Shown piece by piece: positions 35,545-57,840 of a stretch of DNA of 64,000 nt; the first letter of the stretch is position 1; every line of letters begins with the position of its first letter. This DNA is from Lunularia cruciata (taxonomy: Eukaryota; Streptophyta; Marchantiopsida; Lunulariales; Lunulariaceae). The notes below the pieces were generated by a model, which was not told the origin of the DNA, made no database searches, and was given only the letters and a program-made list of their open reading frames with translations. The stretch lies in assembly GCA_948567375.1 (NCBI GenBank), contig OX419762.1, positions 51,441,034 to 51,505,033 on the forward strand, in the 5' to 3' direction. Made by a program: the position numbers and the translations under genes.

Positions 35545-36236
35545 TGTAACATCCATTTGTGCATGTGTGTGGTATTGTGATATTTAGCTTGGTATTACAA
35601 GTACTTGAGAAATATTGTTTATATAGAGATAAAGGATGGTTCTACATTAGTCATGATTAGCTAAAGTTAGTCATAGCTAAGATAGAGGGGACCTTACTTT
35701 AGAGGAAATGGAAAAGATGAGCACCACTAGTTTAGATTCTAGTGTGTTGACTTGGTATTATTCCTAGGTGTTTGGCTTTGAGGAAAGAGTTGAGAACTCT
35801 TGGGCCCGTAAGTCTTTTTGTTTTGGATTCTTCTATAATCCAAGGATAGCCCATGTGAAGGAATCCTTGACTTAGTGGTTGGGTCAAGATAAGATCACAT
35901 GCTTAGTGTAATATGCCCATGTGGATGGATATTCCTTTATACTTGTTGACTTTACTTGACTTTTAGCCTAGTAACTTGAGTTACTCCAGTAATTAGTAAC
36001 TTTGGTGCGTAACTATTTCACAAGTATATAAACAAGGGGTGAGGAAGTACTCATCATCCTTTCATTTGCAGCTATCTATCTCTCATTGAGTTCTCTAATG
36101 AGCAATGTCTTGAGTCTTGGAGTGTTAGCCTTGGAGGAGTATGATGGAGTTGGAGTTCCTTGCCTTCTTAGTCCATGGTGCGTTACCATAATAGCCATCA
36201 GAGGTTCATCTTGAGTGAGAGACAAGCCGGCTGACA
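35545..36236 (+). repeat. 3' LTR of the Tat-like element, with internal deletion
   Basis: It starts TGTAACATCC and ends CTGACA. It matches the 5' LTR on both sides of a gap: AACTTGAG joins directly to TTACTCCAG near 35980, while the 5' LTR has about 435 more bases here. TTGAG stands at both edges of the missing segment in the 5' copy. The heat-shock-like array and the TATA box are lost. Confidence 0.88.
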
Positions 36237-39200
36237 GTACAGTCTACACATAACTGAAGCATACAAAGAACATCACCTAATGTGATTGCTCTCCTATAGA
36301 TTGCACCAGCCACTACCCTTTGTAGACCAATGGACACACATTGTCTAAAATATGCTACAAAGTATGAGAGTGAAAGTGGTAACCCCTTGCGCCTAACATG
36401 ATAAGCTCTCATGCACTCCTTGACAAATGTGTCAAACCTTCTCCATTGCTCCATATAACTCCAAGGCTAAAGGAACAAAGAGTTGACATTGCTGCACGCC
36501 CCTATACTTGGAGATGTTGCGACATGTTGTTGCACTTGCCGCCCATCTAAGGAGATGGGTAATCACTCCTTTCAAAATTGTATCCCATGTAGGGTCCATA
36601 ACCACAACATCCGCTACTATCACTTGATCATCTCGGACCAAGTATAATTCTGCCTTGACAGATGTCATCTGCAAAGCATACAAATGCTCCATCCAAGCCA
36701 AGTATCCACTCTCTCATGCCATAGCAAACACTATGTCCTTAATAGCATCATGGGTAGCTATCCTTTGTCCTCCAAAAGGACACTATGTCATGTGGACCAT
36801 TGTTGCATCTAATGTAGAACCACACTCACAAATGAGTAATGAAGATGCAGATGGGTGGACCAAACCTAGGCAAAACCTCATCGCTGTAGAGAAAGTAGTT
36901 GGTGCGAGTCGGAATGCCCTAATGCACAGTCGACTAGGATCCAAGAGCCTGCACCTTGCCGGAGCAAGACCAAAGATGTGCTTTAGTAGCCTAAGGAATG
37001 GACGAGTCGACTAAGAGAGAATGTAGCATATGCTCACATTGTTGCTCCATCAAGGAAGACTATAAACCTCTAGTCCAATCTGACAATAATGAAGCAACAG
37101 GTGGAAAATCCTATGGAAAATCCTTGTGCCAATGGAGACATACTATCTCTTGTCTATTGCAATAACATTTTGGAGAGAAAAGGATCCTTGTTCTACCTCT
37201 ATCACATAAGTCTCCAAAACTGGCATATCAACAACCACAAAATGAGAGGAAAGTAGGGATGTCGAGAGAGCCCAAGTACCCCAAAAATGCCATAGATGTT
37301 GTCTACTCCATAGATAGCAAGCCAACTCCTTCACATGAGATCAGCAGATTTGTCTTTCTACGTGCCAAATCCCTTATCACACGCTCAAATGTCCCTGGTC
37401 CAATAATATCACTAAAGATTCCCATAATCTTCCTATCAAATGCTCTCAAACATGATAGGAAGGACGATGAGGAGGGAACTATACATATGAGGAAGGATGG
37501 TCCACAAGCAATACTTGAGGAGAGTATACCAAATGCCACCTATGGATCTCCTAATAATGGAAGGTCATCCACATGGAGAACATCCTTTGCAAGAGCAGTG
37601 TTTAAGAAGCGTGTAACAAAATCCTTGGATCCTATTTGCACTTCAAGAACACGTAGTCCATATCTGGATGTGATACACCCTTTTGGAAGTTCAAGGTGGG
37701 AAGGGATACCCAAAGGAGACTATGCGCTGCAATTTGACACCTTGACTCTCAAGCTTACTAGATGTAGCTTGATAGTCAAGTGGTCAAAGGCATGCCTAAT
37801 CTGATCTATAGGGCCCATGATGTGTGTATCATATGCCAAGGAGGGAAATACAAAACCTGGCATGGCCAAAGTAGTAGATAGGAGAGCTCTAAAGTGAGCC
37901 ATGGAAAATAAGGGTCCTCCCAAAAGATCTCCTCTACATGTACCAATACTTGACTCCAAGACGGTGACTCCCTCCTATGAACAATCATGTTGGTAGTAAA
38001 GAGAAGTAGGAGATCCATAAAAAAAACCGCATAAAAGGAATGAGATTCACCAAGGATCCACCAGCCTCCCCAAGCTCTCTAAAGATGGATGCACGTGAGA
38101 CACTATTAAAAGTGTTCTCAATATCCACGTGTATGATGACCTACTTTGGATGGATATCTAGGAATACCCTAATGCTTATAGATATAGCCTCATATCCTCC
38201 AAGTGTAGCTACTCCAAACTGATGTGGACTGAGGTGTTGTCAAAAGTGAGAATGATGTTGAAGGACAATGGTATGACTGACCAAATGCAAAAAGATCTCT
38301 CCAATAGCAATTGGTCTGATGCACTCCTTGTCCTTCTCCATTGCAAGAAGTTGACTAGTACCTAACACCCGACTAATAGATATAGGAATGTCTCCTCTTG
38401 CTATTGCTACAGCCACCAGAAACAACTCGATAAAACTACCAGAAGGATCATCTACCTAAAAGCAATATCTAAGGTGCTCATAAACCATCCCTGACCAAGC
38501 CTCTTGAGGAAAGGCAAGGGGTAGTGCATAATGCTTGTGCAAATAGTGACCTATCAAGACATAAAGGTTGCTCAGGCTGATACTAGTGGTAGTCCCTCTA
38601 CTGCTATAGGATGTAGTGAGTGTAGGGAGGAGATAGTCTCAATAGGACTCGCCATATACAAAGGATGTAGCGCTCGTGCTGCTCTACTAAACTCTCCCGC
38701 TTGACCCAATATCCTACACCGTCATAATTGAGTGGAATCTATAGTATCTTGAGGCGACGCTTGTCTCCTAAACCGTGTAGCCCTAACAGACTCCTCCTAA
38801 AGGGCCACCCAATCCCCCACTCAGAATTGATGACATCTAGCAGCCACCTCTCTATGCCCCACACGTCCTCCTCTAGCATAACAAAGACACCATCAAGTGA
38901 GTAAGAGGAATAGAAACCATGCTAACTCGTCTGAGGAATCACGTGCCAAACAATCAAGTGGCAGGCAAAAAGCTTGTCTAGCTTCATCATAAATTGTGCG
39001 GGGTAGCCTATGGAATAGACTTGGACATGGAAAAATAGTCTAAAATGACACCAAAATGCAACCCGCCTGAATAGCTAACCACTCCCACGACTCATTCCTT
39101 GGAACAATCAACAAAGGGATAGAAGAAGCGTGCATAATCTCAAGTGTCATTGCTATCAATGTGGTTTCTCATCTCACGTGGGCATCCCAAGTGGTCCGAT

Positions 39201-39810
39201 CATAGTCCTTGTGCATCCTTCCACATGGGTCTTTACCCCTTGCAAGGTAAAACGTTGATGACATACCATGCATCATGTATCCCGAGCCGCTCTAGGTGAC
39301 CCCACATGGGAGGTGTAGCCATGGCTTGCACAAGAATAATGATAGTAACCCATGATGCTCCTCTCCATATCTCTCCATATCTGCAAAACCACAACCCCTC
39401 ACATCCCAAAGCACATAAGCAAATACAATCTCTCCAAACCCTAAAAACTATAAACTCTCATAACTTTCAATTTTCATCTCCAAAATTTTCAAACTAAATT
39501 CACATGAAACTTAATCATGAAAACCAATAAATTAGAAAATGAAAATTCCCAATCCATCACTCTCAATGTGTGATGATCATTCTAAACCCAAAAGAAGCTA
39601 AAAATCCTCATAACTTTCTACTCAATTCTCCATAGTTTTCAATCTAGGTACCAATCAAACCAAAATTGAAAAACAAAGAAAATCAACTATTCACTTGAGT
39701 GCTATATGCTAGAGAGCACTCATAAATTATAGATATTTCCTCTCCCGTCTCCCCCTCTCCTCTCCCATCGCCACACTCTCCCACATGCGAACCTTATTCT
39801 TCTACTGTAA
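36237..39810 (-). mobile_element. LINE, minus-strand copy, split by the Tat-like element
   Basis: The reverse complement is collinear with 21800-24960. The tail is at 27788-27951, beyond the inserted LTR element. Upstream of the ORF (39323-39810 on this strand) is a longer leader than I can match in the copy at 21.8 kb. The 16-bp AGATATCCTCATATAG left of the tail (27772-27787) recurs at 39961-39976, which may mark the original target site. Confidence 0.83.
36240..39322 (-). pseudogene. LINE polyprotein, minus-strand copy
   Basis: The start codon equivalent to 21869 is at 39322-39320. The zinc-finger part is already altered (the two Cys codons are replaced). RT peptides are readable: ARGDIPISISRVLGTSQLLA near 38400-38340 and the catalytic block near 37820 (LAYDTHIMG in place of LADDTHIVG, so one catalytic Asp is changed to Tyr). 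The endonuclease-like segment reads KAELYLVRDDQVIVADVVV near 36650-36595, with Glu for Asp. Frameshifts and stops are frequent. Non-functional. Confidence 0.82.
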
Positions 39811-39988
39811 TCATATATGTTTCATACAAGAAAAAAGGGTGACCGCGAAGAAAACACGAAGGATGGAAAGACCCCATCAAGACGGACAAGGGTGAGACAA
39901 AAGAGGTAAAATGGGGCTAAGTCCCAATGCAAGCATACATACATACAAGCATATATCCTGAGATATCCTCATATAGGTTTCATACAAG
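39811..39988 (-). mobile_element. short 5'-truncated LINE tail with flanking duplication
   Basis: About 95 bases of LINE tail (reverse complement of 39831-39925) are flanked by TCATATATGTTTCATACAAG (39811-39830) and TCATATAGGTTTCATACAAG (39969-39988). These differ at one base and look like a 20-bp target-site duplication. The stretch 39926-39968 is not LINE sequence I can place. Confidence 0.7.
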
Positions 39989-41906
39989 CAGTCGAAGATT
40001 TATAGGAGGGCGTAACAGCAGGAACTATGGTGAATTGGTCCCATCAAGAAACTCAAACTTTCAGCTTTCATAGATGAGATCTCTAAAAGTTGTAAGTTTG
40101 AACATCTTTATGGAACCTGACTCCAACGACTGGGAAGGAAAAGACAGGTAAGAAAGAGTTGTAATAATTTTAGAAAATTGATATTTCCACATCCCCTTGT
40201 TGATATTTTCACACCCCCTAAACGCATTAAACTTTACTACATTCAACTCTCTCATTCTGATTGAGCATCGTATTGAGGCAGCATTCCCAGAGTCCTAGTA
40301 TTGAACTGCCGCACTTGATATCTTCATCCCAGGAGTTATCTCCGCTGGACATATCCTCTCCATCTTGTGATTGCCTTTAGCCTTCAAATCTGCTTCAGTT
40401 GCACTTCATTACTGAGCTTTGAGGTTTAACTCGGACATCTCAAAGACTACCTCTTCGACTATGGAATCGCTAGGTCATTTCGGGTCGTAACTTGATGCTT
40501 TCCAGTTCTAAGGATCAGTTTAGTGCGTTTGGGGGTGCGGAAATATCAAAAAGTGGGGTGTGTGAATATCAATTCCTTAATTTTAGCTCTTCATTCCGTT
40601 CTATGAAACAGGTGCTTGTAAGATCCTCAGCGCTATTGGCGGATATGCAGCGCTCAAGTCTGATAGGTATGTATGAACCCAGAAATTTTGTTTCACATGC
40701 GACGCATGGAGCACTCAGTATGTAGTGAGTGATATTCAAATGAGTCCTTGTCACAGGCAAGTCGCTCCTGCGTTCTTCTACGTACGCGTTTGTCTACGTC
40801 TGGTGACTCCATGGTTATCATTCGGATGGTAAACGTACTGCATTGATTTCCACGCTGGCCGAGGAAGCTGAACCGGCCTCCCGCCGTTGTATAGATATGG
40901 CCGATGTGATCATATTATACGTCTCTTTACTCTTCCTGTTCAGCCCACACGTCTTTCCATGATTCTCAGAAAGGAAATATTAAAATGATGCAAATGCTAG
41001 TGGCCAAGAATCCCGGAAGCATGTGGAGCGAGGTAATGAATCTCCATGTTTGTTTGAAGAGTTTCCTGCACTTAGATAGCTCGCATTAGCGAATATTACA
41101 TCAATATTACATTACCCTAAACGTCAGTCAGTCCCAGATTTACAAATTGCTGTATATTATTGGAGGTACCAACAAACAAATATAATCAAAGACATGTTCA
41201 TTTGTTGTGTGGAGTCATCCTTGCGAGTTCCAAAAGTAAGTTACTGGGCTGCTAGGCATCTGTTCCATCCTCAGGTTAAGTAATGGCAATGGCTGTAAGT
41301 GATGTCAGCCTCAGACCGTCGCAAGGAAAAAGAATTATCTGTGCTTAGTGTAGTTCCTTTTGGGAAAAAGAGAATGCAGGCTCCTCTTTCACGAGACTTG
41401 ACCAATGACATATACAAGGCATCCAAATAAGTTATCATCAGAATTTGCAAGTTTACATGTCAAAATACTACGGATTCCTAAAAGTTTTCATCTCGACTAA
41501 AAGCTTATCGAACTTGGCATGTCATAAATTTGAATGTACAATGTAAGCTCAACGTTCAAGATGGCATTTTCCCACATTCCAGACTTGGACATTTCATGAG
41601 AGATCATGTATACGAACGTCTACTCTTGAGCTGATTGTCCTACAGTGTTCATCTTCTGACTCAACATTCCGGATCCATTGCCGACTAAAAGCGGCTCCTT
41701 CGGCGGACCTTGCCTTGTACTGATATATGCTACCACGTTCTTCATGCGGTGGAACCTCCTCTCACACCACATCTATGGTCAAAATTGTAATCTACATTGC
41801 ATTTATCAGGGCAACAGTGGGTTACAAGGAGGATTAGCGTCTTCCAGTGAAAAACATCATCTTGGTTTCTTTTCAGATTCTATTTGACGTTCGGGATGTT
41901 CAGTCT
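39989..41906. other. region downstream of RVB1, with an inverted repeat
   Basis: It should include the RVB1 3' UTR at its right end. No coding domain was recognised. Open frames such as 40492-40725 overlap the inverted repeat and look incidental. Confidence 0.45.
40166..40586. repeat. imperfect inverted repeat of about 67 bp
   Basis: The arm 40166-40232 (AAATTGATATTTCCACATCC, then CACCCCCTAAACGCATTAAA) matches the reverse complement of 40519-40586 with scattered differences. About 286 bp lie between. The arms could be termini of a small DNA element; no clear duplication flanks them. Confidence 0.6.
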
Positions 41907-52036
<10,130 letters not shown>

Positions 52037-52304
52037 GTACAAAGTTGGATTATATACATAGAAAGCCATGATGTAGAATATTTATTCCCATGACATCCAA
52101 AGTCACACTTCAAAGAAGTTAACTTATGTAGAAGACAATTGGGATCTAGATTTCCAAGTAATGACACTATGTACAAAGTTGGATTATATACATACAAAGC
52201 CATGATGTAGAACATTTATTACCATGACATCCAAAGTCACCCTTCAAAGAAGTTAACTTATGTGGAAGACAATTGGGATCTAGGTTTCCAAGTAATGACA
52301 CTAT
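52037..52304 (+). repeat. 134-bp tandem duplication
   Basis: Two units starting GTACAAAGTTGGATTATA (52037 and 52171) differ at few positions. Each contains CATGACATCCAAAGTCAC. No function is apparent. Confidence 0.9.
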
Positions 52305-53780
52305 GTGCAATACACACCTAAGCCTGAGTATGTGGATGGTTTTGTAAATCACTTATGCGGTCAAAAGATCAACTTTTTAGAAATGAAATTTGAAAGTTTC
52401 AACTTAAAAAGATCCAAATTCTAAACATTTTATCCAATAAGAAAAGTAACCAATGAGTCTCTAGAATGTAAAATTACCCAAAGGTGCAAGAAGATAAGAC
52501 CTATGGGGAATGAATAGTAATTAGAAGAAATTAATTAAGAGGTCGATGGTGTGTTGACAAAGTAGGTTGCATATATTTAGAAGAGTATCATCCCACCGAG
52601 GAGAGCCAATTGGCATTTATGCTATGAGCTGCAGAGGAGGCAATGTGCACAATTAGTATAGTGCTAAGGGTAGATAGGAAATTCTTTTTAAGGGTAGAGC
52701 AGCTATTTGTCCCCTCTTGTGAGGGTAATCTTCCAAGTCTAAATATGTGATAGTGGAAGATTCCTCAAGAAAGAGAGAGATTGGAAGAGTTGTGATCTTT
52801 CTAGAGATCACAATTCTTTAGAGGAGGCTAGTTAGTGTAGCTATGGGAATCAATCACCCTCCTTCCCAAAAAATTGTAATGTTACTGTACATCTTATGGT
52901 CAATGTGGCTAGACTTAATATAAAAACCACCAAAGTCCTAACCTAGTTCTATATATGATGTGATTGAGTTAGTGCATTTTTCTTGAAAGTTATGTGCATT
53001 GTGTTGTGAATCAATGGTCCTGAATTACTCATTACACCAGTTAGATAAGAAAGAGATTGTAGTAGGCACCTCTTGAATGTGTTACCTAAGTACTAATGAT
53101 ATACCACGGAGGCCAAAGGGCTTGTGGGGGTGATAGACCTTAGTACTATTGATATACCACGGAGGCAAAAGGGCTTGTGGGAGTGATAGAGCCAAGTTGA
53201 AAATTACCATGAAGGCTGATAGAGCTTGTAGGGTCAAGCCATCTCCAAGGGTTAGTGTTAATGGGAGATTCTCCTCCTTAGTGGAACTATGACCAACTAC
53301 AAGAATTTTGACTCTAGTTCTTCCCCAAGCCAAGTAAATGGTGGGCCATGCAAGGACTATACCATCACTTCTCTTCCTCCAATAACACCTTGCATTCTCC
53401 ACTACAGGATTGAACTACCGCCCTCAACATTTTTGGCACTATTGTCGGCTAATTCATATGTCCTTTCCATTTCATTTTACAATGCGCGCTAGTCTTGTAT
53501 ATTCCTTACCACCTTGTGAAGTCACAACATTATTCTATTTAGGAGAAGCATTACCTCTCACTTTGAGAAGTAAAATAATTTTAAGTTTGGGGGGTAAGCG
53601 GTACCTCCCATCTTTATCAAGGTTTTCAATCTAGAGGAAGTACCACTTCCTACCCAAGTAACATTTCCATGAATGGCAAGCACTTTTGCTCAAGGAAACC
53701 CATCTACCTTAGCCTCACATCCTACAACAATGCACACTCTTACAATAATACCTATTCCTTTCCTATAGTCCTTGTGGCCC
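52305..53780. other. degenerate retroelement-like leader with a 53-bp tandem repeat
   Basis: No domain is readable. A 53-bp unit with TACCACGGAGGC and AAAGGGCTTGTGGG is duplicated at 53088-53193. The A/T-rich stretch with TATAAAAACCACC near 52918, followed by gag-like sequence, suggests an old LTR and leader, but no paired LTR was found. Confidence 0.4.
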
Positions 53781-54350
53781 AAACTACAATGGCTTCAAAA
53801 TCAAGAGGATGAAATAATTATATACCTCCTCAAATAGTAGTATTCATAGACCAAGAAGATTTTGAATCATTTTTATGGATGTTTGAAAATGTTTACATGG
53901 CTTGCAATATCATTGATGATTTGCTATGGCATGACAAATCAGCCAATGTTCCATTGGTGTTGCACAATACTAGTTCAATGGACTAATCCCAATAGGGAAA
54001 ATTATGCAATGATATGTATGGAAGGACAATAAGAGTATATCTCTCCAAGACAACAAGAACAACTAAGAGACAAAATAAACCAGCTTTGCAAAGGACACAA
54101 CAAAACCATGAAAGCATTTATTCAACAATTCCAGTACATCTCATTAATGATCATACATGCTCCCAACCCTATTATTGCTCTCAATTGGTTTAAGGATGCA
54201 CTACTTGAGGATATTCAAAATTTCTTATACACAACAAAGCTACAACTCTAGCCCAAGCATTTGAGGAGGCACATTGTTAGGCTCAAGCTAACAAGAGGGA
54301 TATTACCCTAACAAACCCTTGGTCTATAATCCTAAGACTTAAGGGGATTG
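53780..54350 (+). pseudogene. gag-like remnant
   Basis: In shifting frames it reads FESFLWMFENVYMACNIIDD, then EQLRDKINQLCKGHNKTMKA and FIQQFQYISL, then ALNWFKDALLEDIQNFL. This has the pattern of the retrotransposon capsid region (a helix with FxxxF, then a phenylalanine/leucine-rich repeat). Several stops make it non-coding. It may belong to the same element as the 54640-55085 segment. Confidence 0.5.
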
Positions 54351-54639
54351 TGATGAATAACTCTTATGCTGCCACTCAAGGATTCTAATAGCCAAATCAC
54401 TTTTTATGGAAGAGCTCCAGTAGTTGCACCAACCTCGTACATGGTATTGCAATTGGTACTTGTATATGATCATGTGCTCATAACAACTCTCATAGTGCAT
54501 TCCATAGCTACATTAAGTTTGCCCATTCTCATAGTTGCCAATGTTCTTGCACCTACCACCAAGATGGAAGACATCATGGTGAAGTTGGAACAATTCAAGA
54601 ACTTGCACCCAACACAACAATGTCATGCCATTTGTAGCA

Positions 54640-55085
54640 TCACACCTAGATTGCTTGGACTCTAGAGTAGTAGTGTTGGTAGTCATGAGTATTTTAGCAA
54701 TTACTTGTAGACTACTTATTGACAGTCGGATTTCATATTCAAGGTATTGAGTACATGGTAGGGCTCACCATCACTTGCACCATTTGCACCGTTTGCACTA
54801 TTGGATGTGCTGTTAGTGGGACCATTAGGGTTGGAGACCAAGGGGTATACTTTTGAAGTGTCACTCTAGAGATCTCACTTCTTTGATGTTGAGCCTTCAA
54901 GTTCATGGCTATGGTGGATAGAGGCCGGCAGGCATCACTTGGATTCTCTTAGCTAGAGTGGGTGTGGCTTGACTATAATTAGTGCCCAATTATTGGCAAG
55001 TTATTGAGTGATAGATCAAATATTGATTTGATTGAGTGTGATTTCAATTGTGTGAATAAACTGATTATCTTAGAGAAATGATGTC
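54640..55085 (+). repeat. segment shared, inverted, with 61146-61597
   Basis: The reverse complement of 61146-61597 aligns with this stretch, for example GATGTTGAGCCTTC, GGTGGATAGAGGCCGGC and GAGTGGGTGTGGCTTGACT. The 105-bp terminal repeats present at 61 kb are missing here. Confidence 0.75.
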
Positions 55086-55297
55086 AAGGGGAAATTGAGT
55101 GCAAGAACTGAGGGTGTTGGTGGTATCTCCAAGCCTTGCTGATTGTTGGTAGCTTGATCAAGGTTTGTATTTTCCTTACAAATGATCATGAGCAAAAGAT
55201 CTTTTGAATTGATGCAGATTTGGTAGTGAGGCCGATGGTGTGCAGAAGCACTGGCCACAATTTTGTTGAGAAGACAGTCAATTTCAAGCAATGGAGT

Positions 55298-56053
55298 TGT
55301 AATACCAAGAGCTAGCCATATGATCTAGATGTGAAATTTGGTTTAGTAACATCTAGAATGATGTTATACATGATGGTTGAAATAGATCAGATAGAAGTAC
55401 CACCAAAAGAGTACTTCTACTAATAGGGCAGAAACCAAAATAGACTTGAGAACCTTAGAACCAATAGCTAAACATATGATTTAAAGGTGAGAATTGGTTT
55501 GGTAACATCTGGAAGGATGTTACACATGATGGACTAAATAGATCAGAAAGAGGTATCACCAAAGGGGACTTCTACTAATAGAGTAGGAACCAAAATATGC
55601 TTGAAATCTTTGAAGGCAATTTTGGAGGCCTAAACGGATGAATTAGGCCTCGAAAATGTGCAAATTCCCCCCCCCCCCCAATGGAGGAAAGGCTGGCCTA
55701 CCCTCCCCCTGCTTTGTCTCATCGAGAGCTTTCTAATGGTACCTTACTCACGGTACCTTACTCACGTGATTCTAAGATTCCTACAAGAAGATTCCCTAAA
55801 AGATTCCCTCTTGTCAAAGCTTGTTTGACAAACCAAATAGGACCTAGACCAGACATGTCATCCATCCAAGTAAGTAATCCAAGGGTGGAGCTTTCTGACA
55901 TGTCACCTATCTGTGTCCCTAATCCTATGGTGGAGCTTCCTTGGCGGAGATCCTCTTTGTCTATATAATAAAGAGAAGGTGCTCCCTTGGGGCATCAATT
56001 GTTTGAGTGTGCAATCTATGTTTTCTCTCTTCTCTTGTCCTCAGAGTATTACA
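55298..56053 (+). repeat. 5' LTR of chromovirus copy 2
   Basis: It starts TGTAATAC and ends GTATTACA, a perfect 8-bp inverted terminus. A block of about 156 bp near the start is present twice (compare AATAGATCAG at 55381 and 55537), which the LTR of copy 1 lacks. Other features are a 13-base C run at 55667-55679, a short duplicated GGTACCTTACTCAC near 55740, and a TATA-like TATATAA at 55963-55969. Confidence 0.9.
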
Positions 56054-56054
56054 A

Positions 56055-56068
56055 TGGTATGAAAGCGA
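56055..56068 (+). other. primer-binding site (initiator Met tRNA type)
   Basis: TGGTATGAAAGCGA begins one base after the LTR and resembles the usual TGGTATCAGAGC site. Confidence 0.75.
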
Positions 56069-56193
56069 GTGTTTTAGTCCAAGAGAGTGGATCACCCCTC
56101 TTGGAATAGCACAAACTATTGAAACTGAGTAATTTGAGGTGGAGAACATAGAGTAGTTGCTAGACGTAGGAAGGACTTTAGAGAGCGGATGGG

Positions 56194-57750
56194 ATGGATG
56201 CGCCGGGAGGCCAATTTCCCGCACCTAGCTTTCCATTCTCAAACCCATTCCACATCAAGGTTATGTATATCCAGCGTGAGCAGATGAGGGTATCATTAGT
56301 TTATCACTTTGGCGCAGAATTCATGGACAAGGTGATGAACTCACCAAACCCAGTGATTCTACCAGTGGTGATATATGATAGAGAGTGGGATTTGACAATC
56401 TACATTCTATTATGATAAAATGGATATGAATGTCCCAAATCCTCTCCCTTTCAACACTCAAGTAGAAATCTGTTATGTAGTGAGGCCGAAATTGATGTTT
56501 AGAGATTTTGTGGTTAGGAATTTTGGTGAAGAGTATTATCAACAAGTGATAGCTTCTAAGGTCCCAATGGTAGTTCTGATAGTTCGTGCGCCTTCTAGAG
56601 TGATTATATTGACTCTATATTGAAGTAGATATTAGCAATTGAGTGTTGCAGGAACCATAGATCCGCAATTGCAAGAGTTGGTGCAAGAAATGCAAGGGAT
56701 GTTGAATGAATTTTGAGAGATTAAGATGACCATGGAGACATTACAAAGTCAAGTACAGATCCTTAGGAATGATCAAGCCATGCAAGAAGAAGAGCCGTCT
56801 CAAAACCCAGTACCTACGACTGAAGTACTTGGAGAGGCATCTGGGCCTATGAACCCTATCAATGATGAAGCCACATTGCTACTCCGGATGAAGAAGACCT
56901 GCAACATCAAACCTTACAAGGGGCAGCGTTTGATGGGAGTAGTGGAAAATTGGATCTCAAGAATGAATTGATATTTCCGATTGTTCTCAACATAGATCAC
57001 AGAGCATGCTACAGGCATGTTTGCATGTGGGTACTTGACCGATAAAGCCCTCACATGGTATGATGCATGGGAACAATCCATGCTGGCAGAGAAAAGGGAG
57101 GTCACATGGACAACAATGCAAGAAGGACTGTTGAAGAATTTCCAATTGGTGGATTCTGTGTAGATGGCTTGAACCCGACTATGGGGATTGAGACAGAAGA
57201 ATAGCATATAAGAGTATGTGGAGGCTTTCCTAGATCTACAAGTCGCAATTACCGACATGAGTCCAGCAGAGGCTCTCGACAATTTCAAACGAGGGTTGAA
57301 AGAGCGGATTTGCCAAGAAGTCATGGTGCAAAATCCTCGCATGGTATTTGAAGCCATTGCTTGTGTGTAGAGAATAGTAGGAGCATTAGGTGGAGGTGAA
57401 GGAGTGGCTCCACCTCAACATTATCGGGCAGAAATGCCACACATGGGTGGACCAGTACCGATGGAATTGGGCAACCTTTGATTCCGGGATCGAAGAGCAT
57501 GACCGCTTCAAGGGGAGCGGGGACGGGTAGAAGAACAAAGAGATGGAGTCCCACGAGGAGAAGGGACTCAAGGAGAACAATGCTGTTGTTACAATTGTGG
57601 TTGTATTGGGCACATATCTACCAACTGTCACACTCATTTCCCTAGAGGCCCTCGGCCTTTGTTTAGGCAATCTTTGAACAACATGGAGAGGCACATTGAC
57701 AAGGAGGAGGTGGAAATCACTTCAGAAAACAAAGATCGCCAGTAAATGTA
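56194..57750 (+). pseudogene. gag of chromovirus copy 2
   Basis: It begins MDAPGGQFPAPSFPFSNPF. After a stop at 56415 the frame shifts. The capsid region (56850-57360) has KKTCNIKPYKGQ, ENWISRMN, ALTWYDAWEQSMLAE and AEALDNFKRGLKERI. The CCHC knuckle CYNCGCIGHISTNC lies near 57577-57618 with correct spacing. Several stops break it. Confidence 0.85.
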
Positions 57751-57840
57751 CCTTGCGGCCATACTGGCTCAATAAGGAAGCAGAGAAGCGAGGGAAGGAA
57801 GAAGAATAATGCGCAACGATCCCGAAAGGCAACCTCACAA

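Larger units (their letters stand above)
27952..36236 (+). mobile_element. Ty3/gypsy element, Tat/Athila-like, inserted in a LINE
   Basis: The 5' LTR is 27952-29082 and the 3' LTR 35545-36236. They align with roughly 95 percent identity by eye over shared parts. A primer-binding site like the Tat/Athila type follows the 5' LTR. Coding order is an extra upstream ORF, gag with zinc knuckle, protease, RT, RNase H, integrase. No chromodomain is present. GTAC flanks both ends as a probable target-site duplication (4 bp, possibly 5 with a change). Coding regions carry scattered stops and frameshifts. The classification rests on the primer-binding site, domain order and absence of a chromodomain. 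Confidence 0.88.

Noticed and set aside
52037-52304. Tandem duplication as a CRISPR-like or centromeric array
   Set aside because: Only two units and no spacer pattern; the genome is eukaryotic.
53088-53193. 53-bp duplication as a regulatory array
   Set aside because: Two units only, inside decayed transposon-like sequence, with no recognisable binding motif.
54366-54665. 99-codon frame beginning MLPLKDSNSQITFYG as a protein
   Set aside because: It lies between a gag remnant and a non-coding repeat segment, has no recognised motif and ends in repeat sequence.
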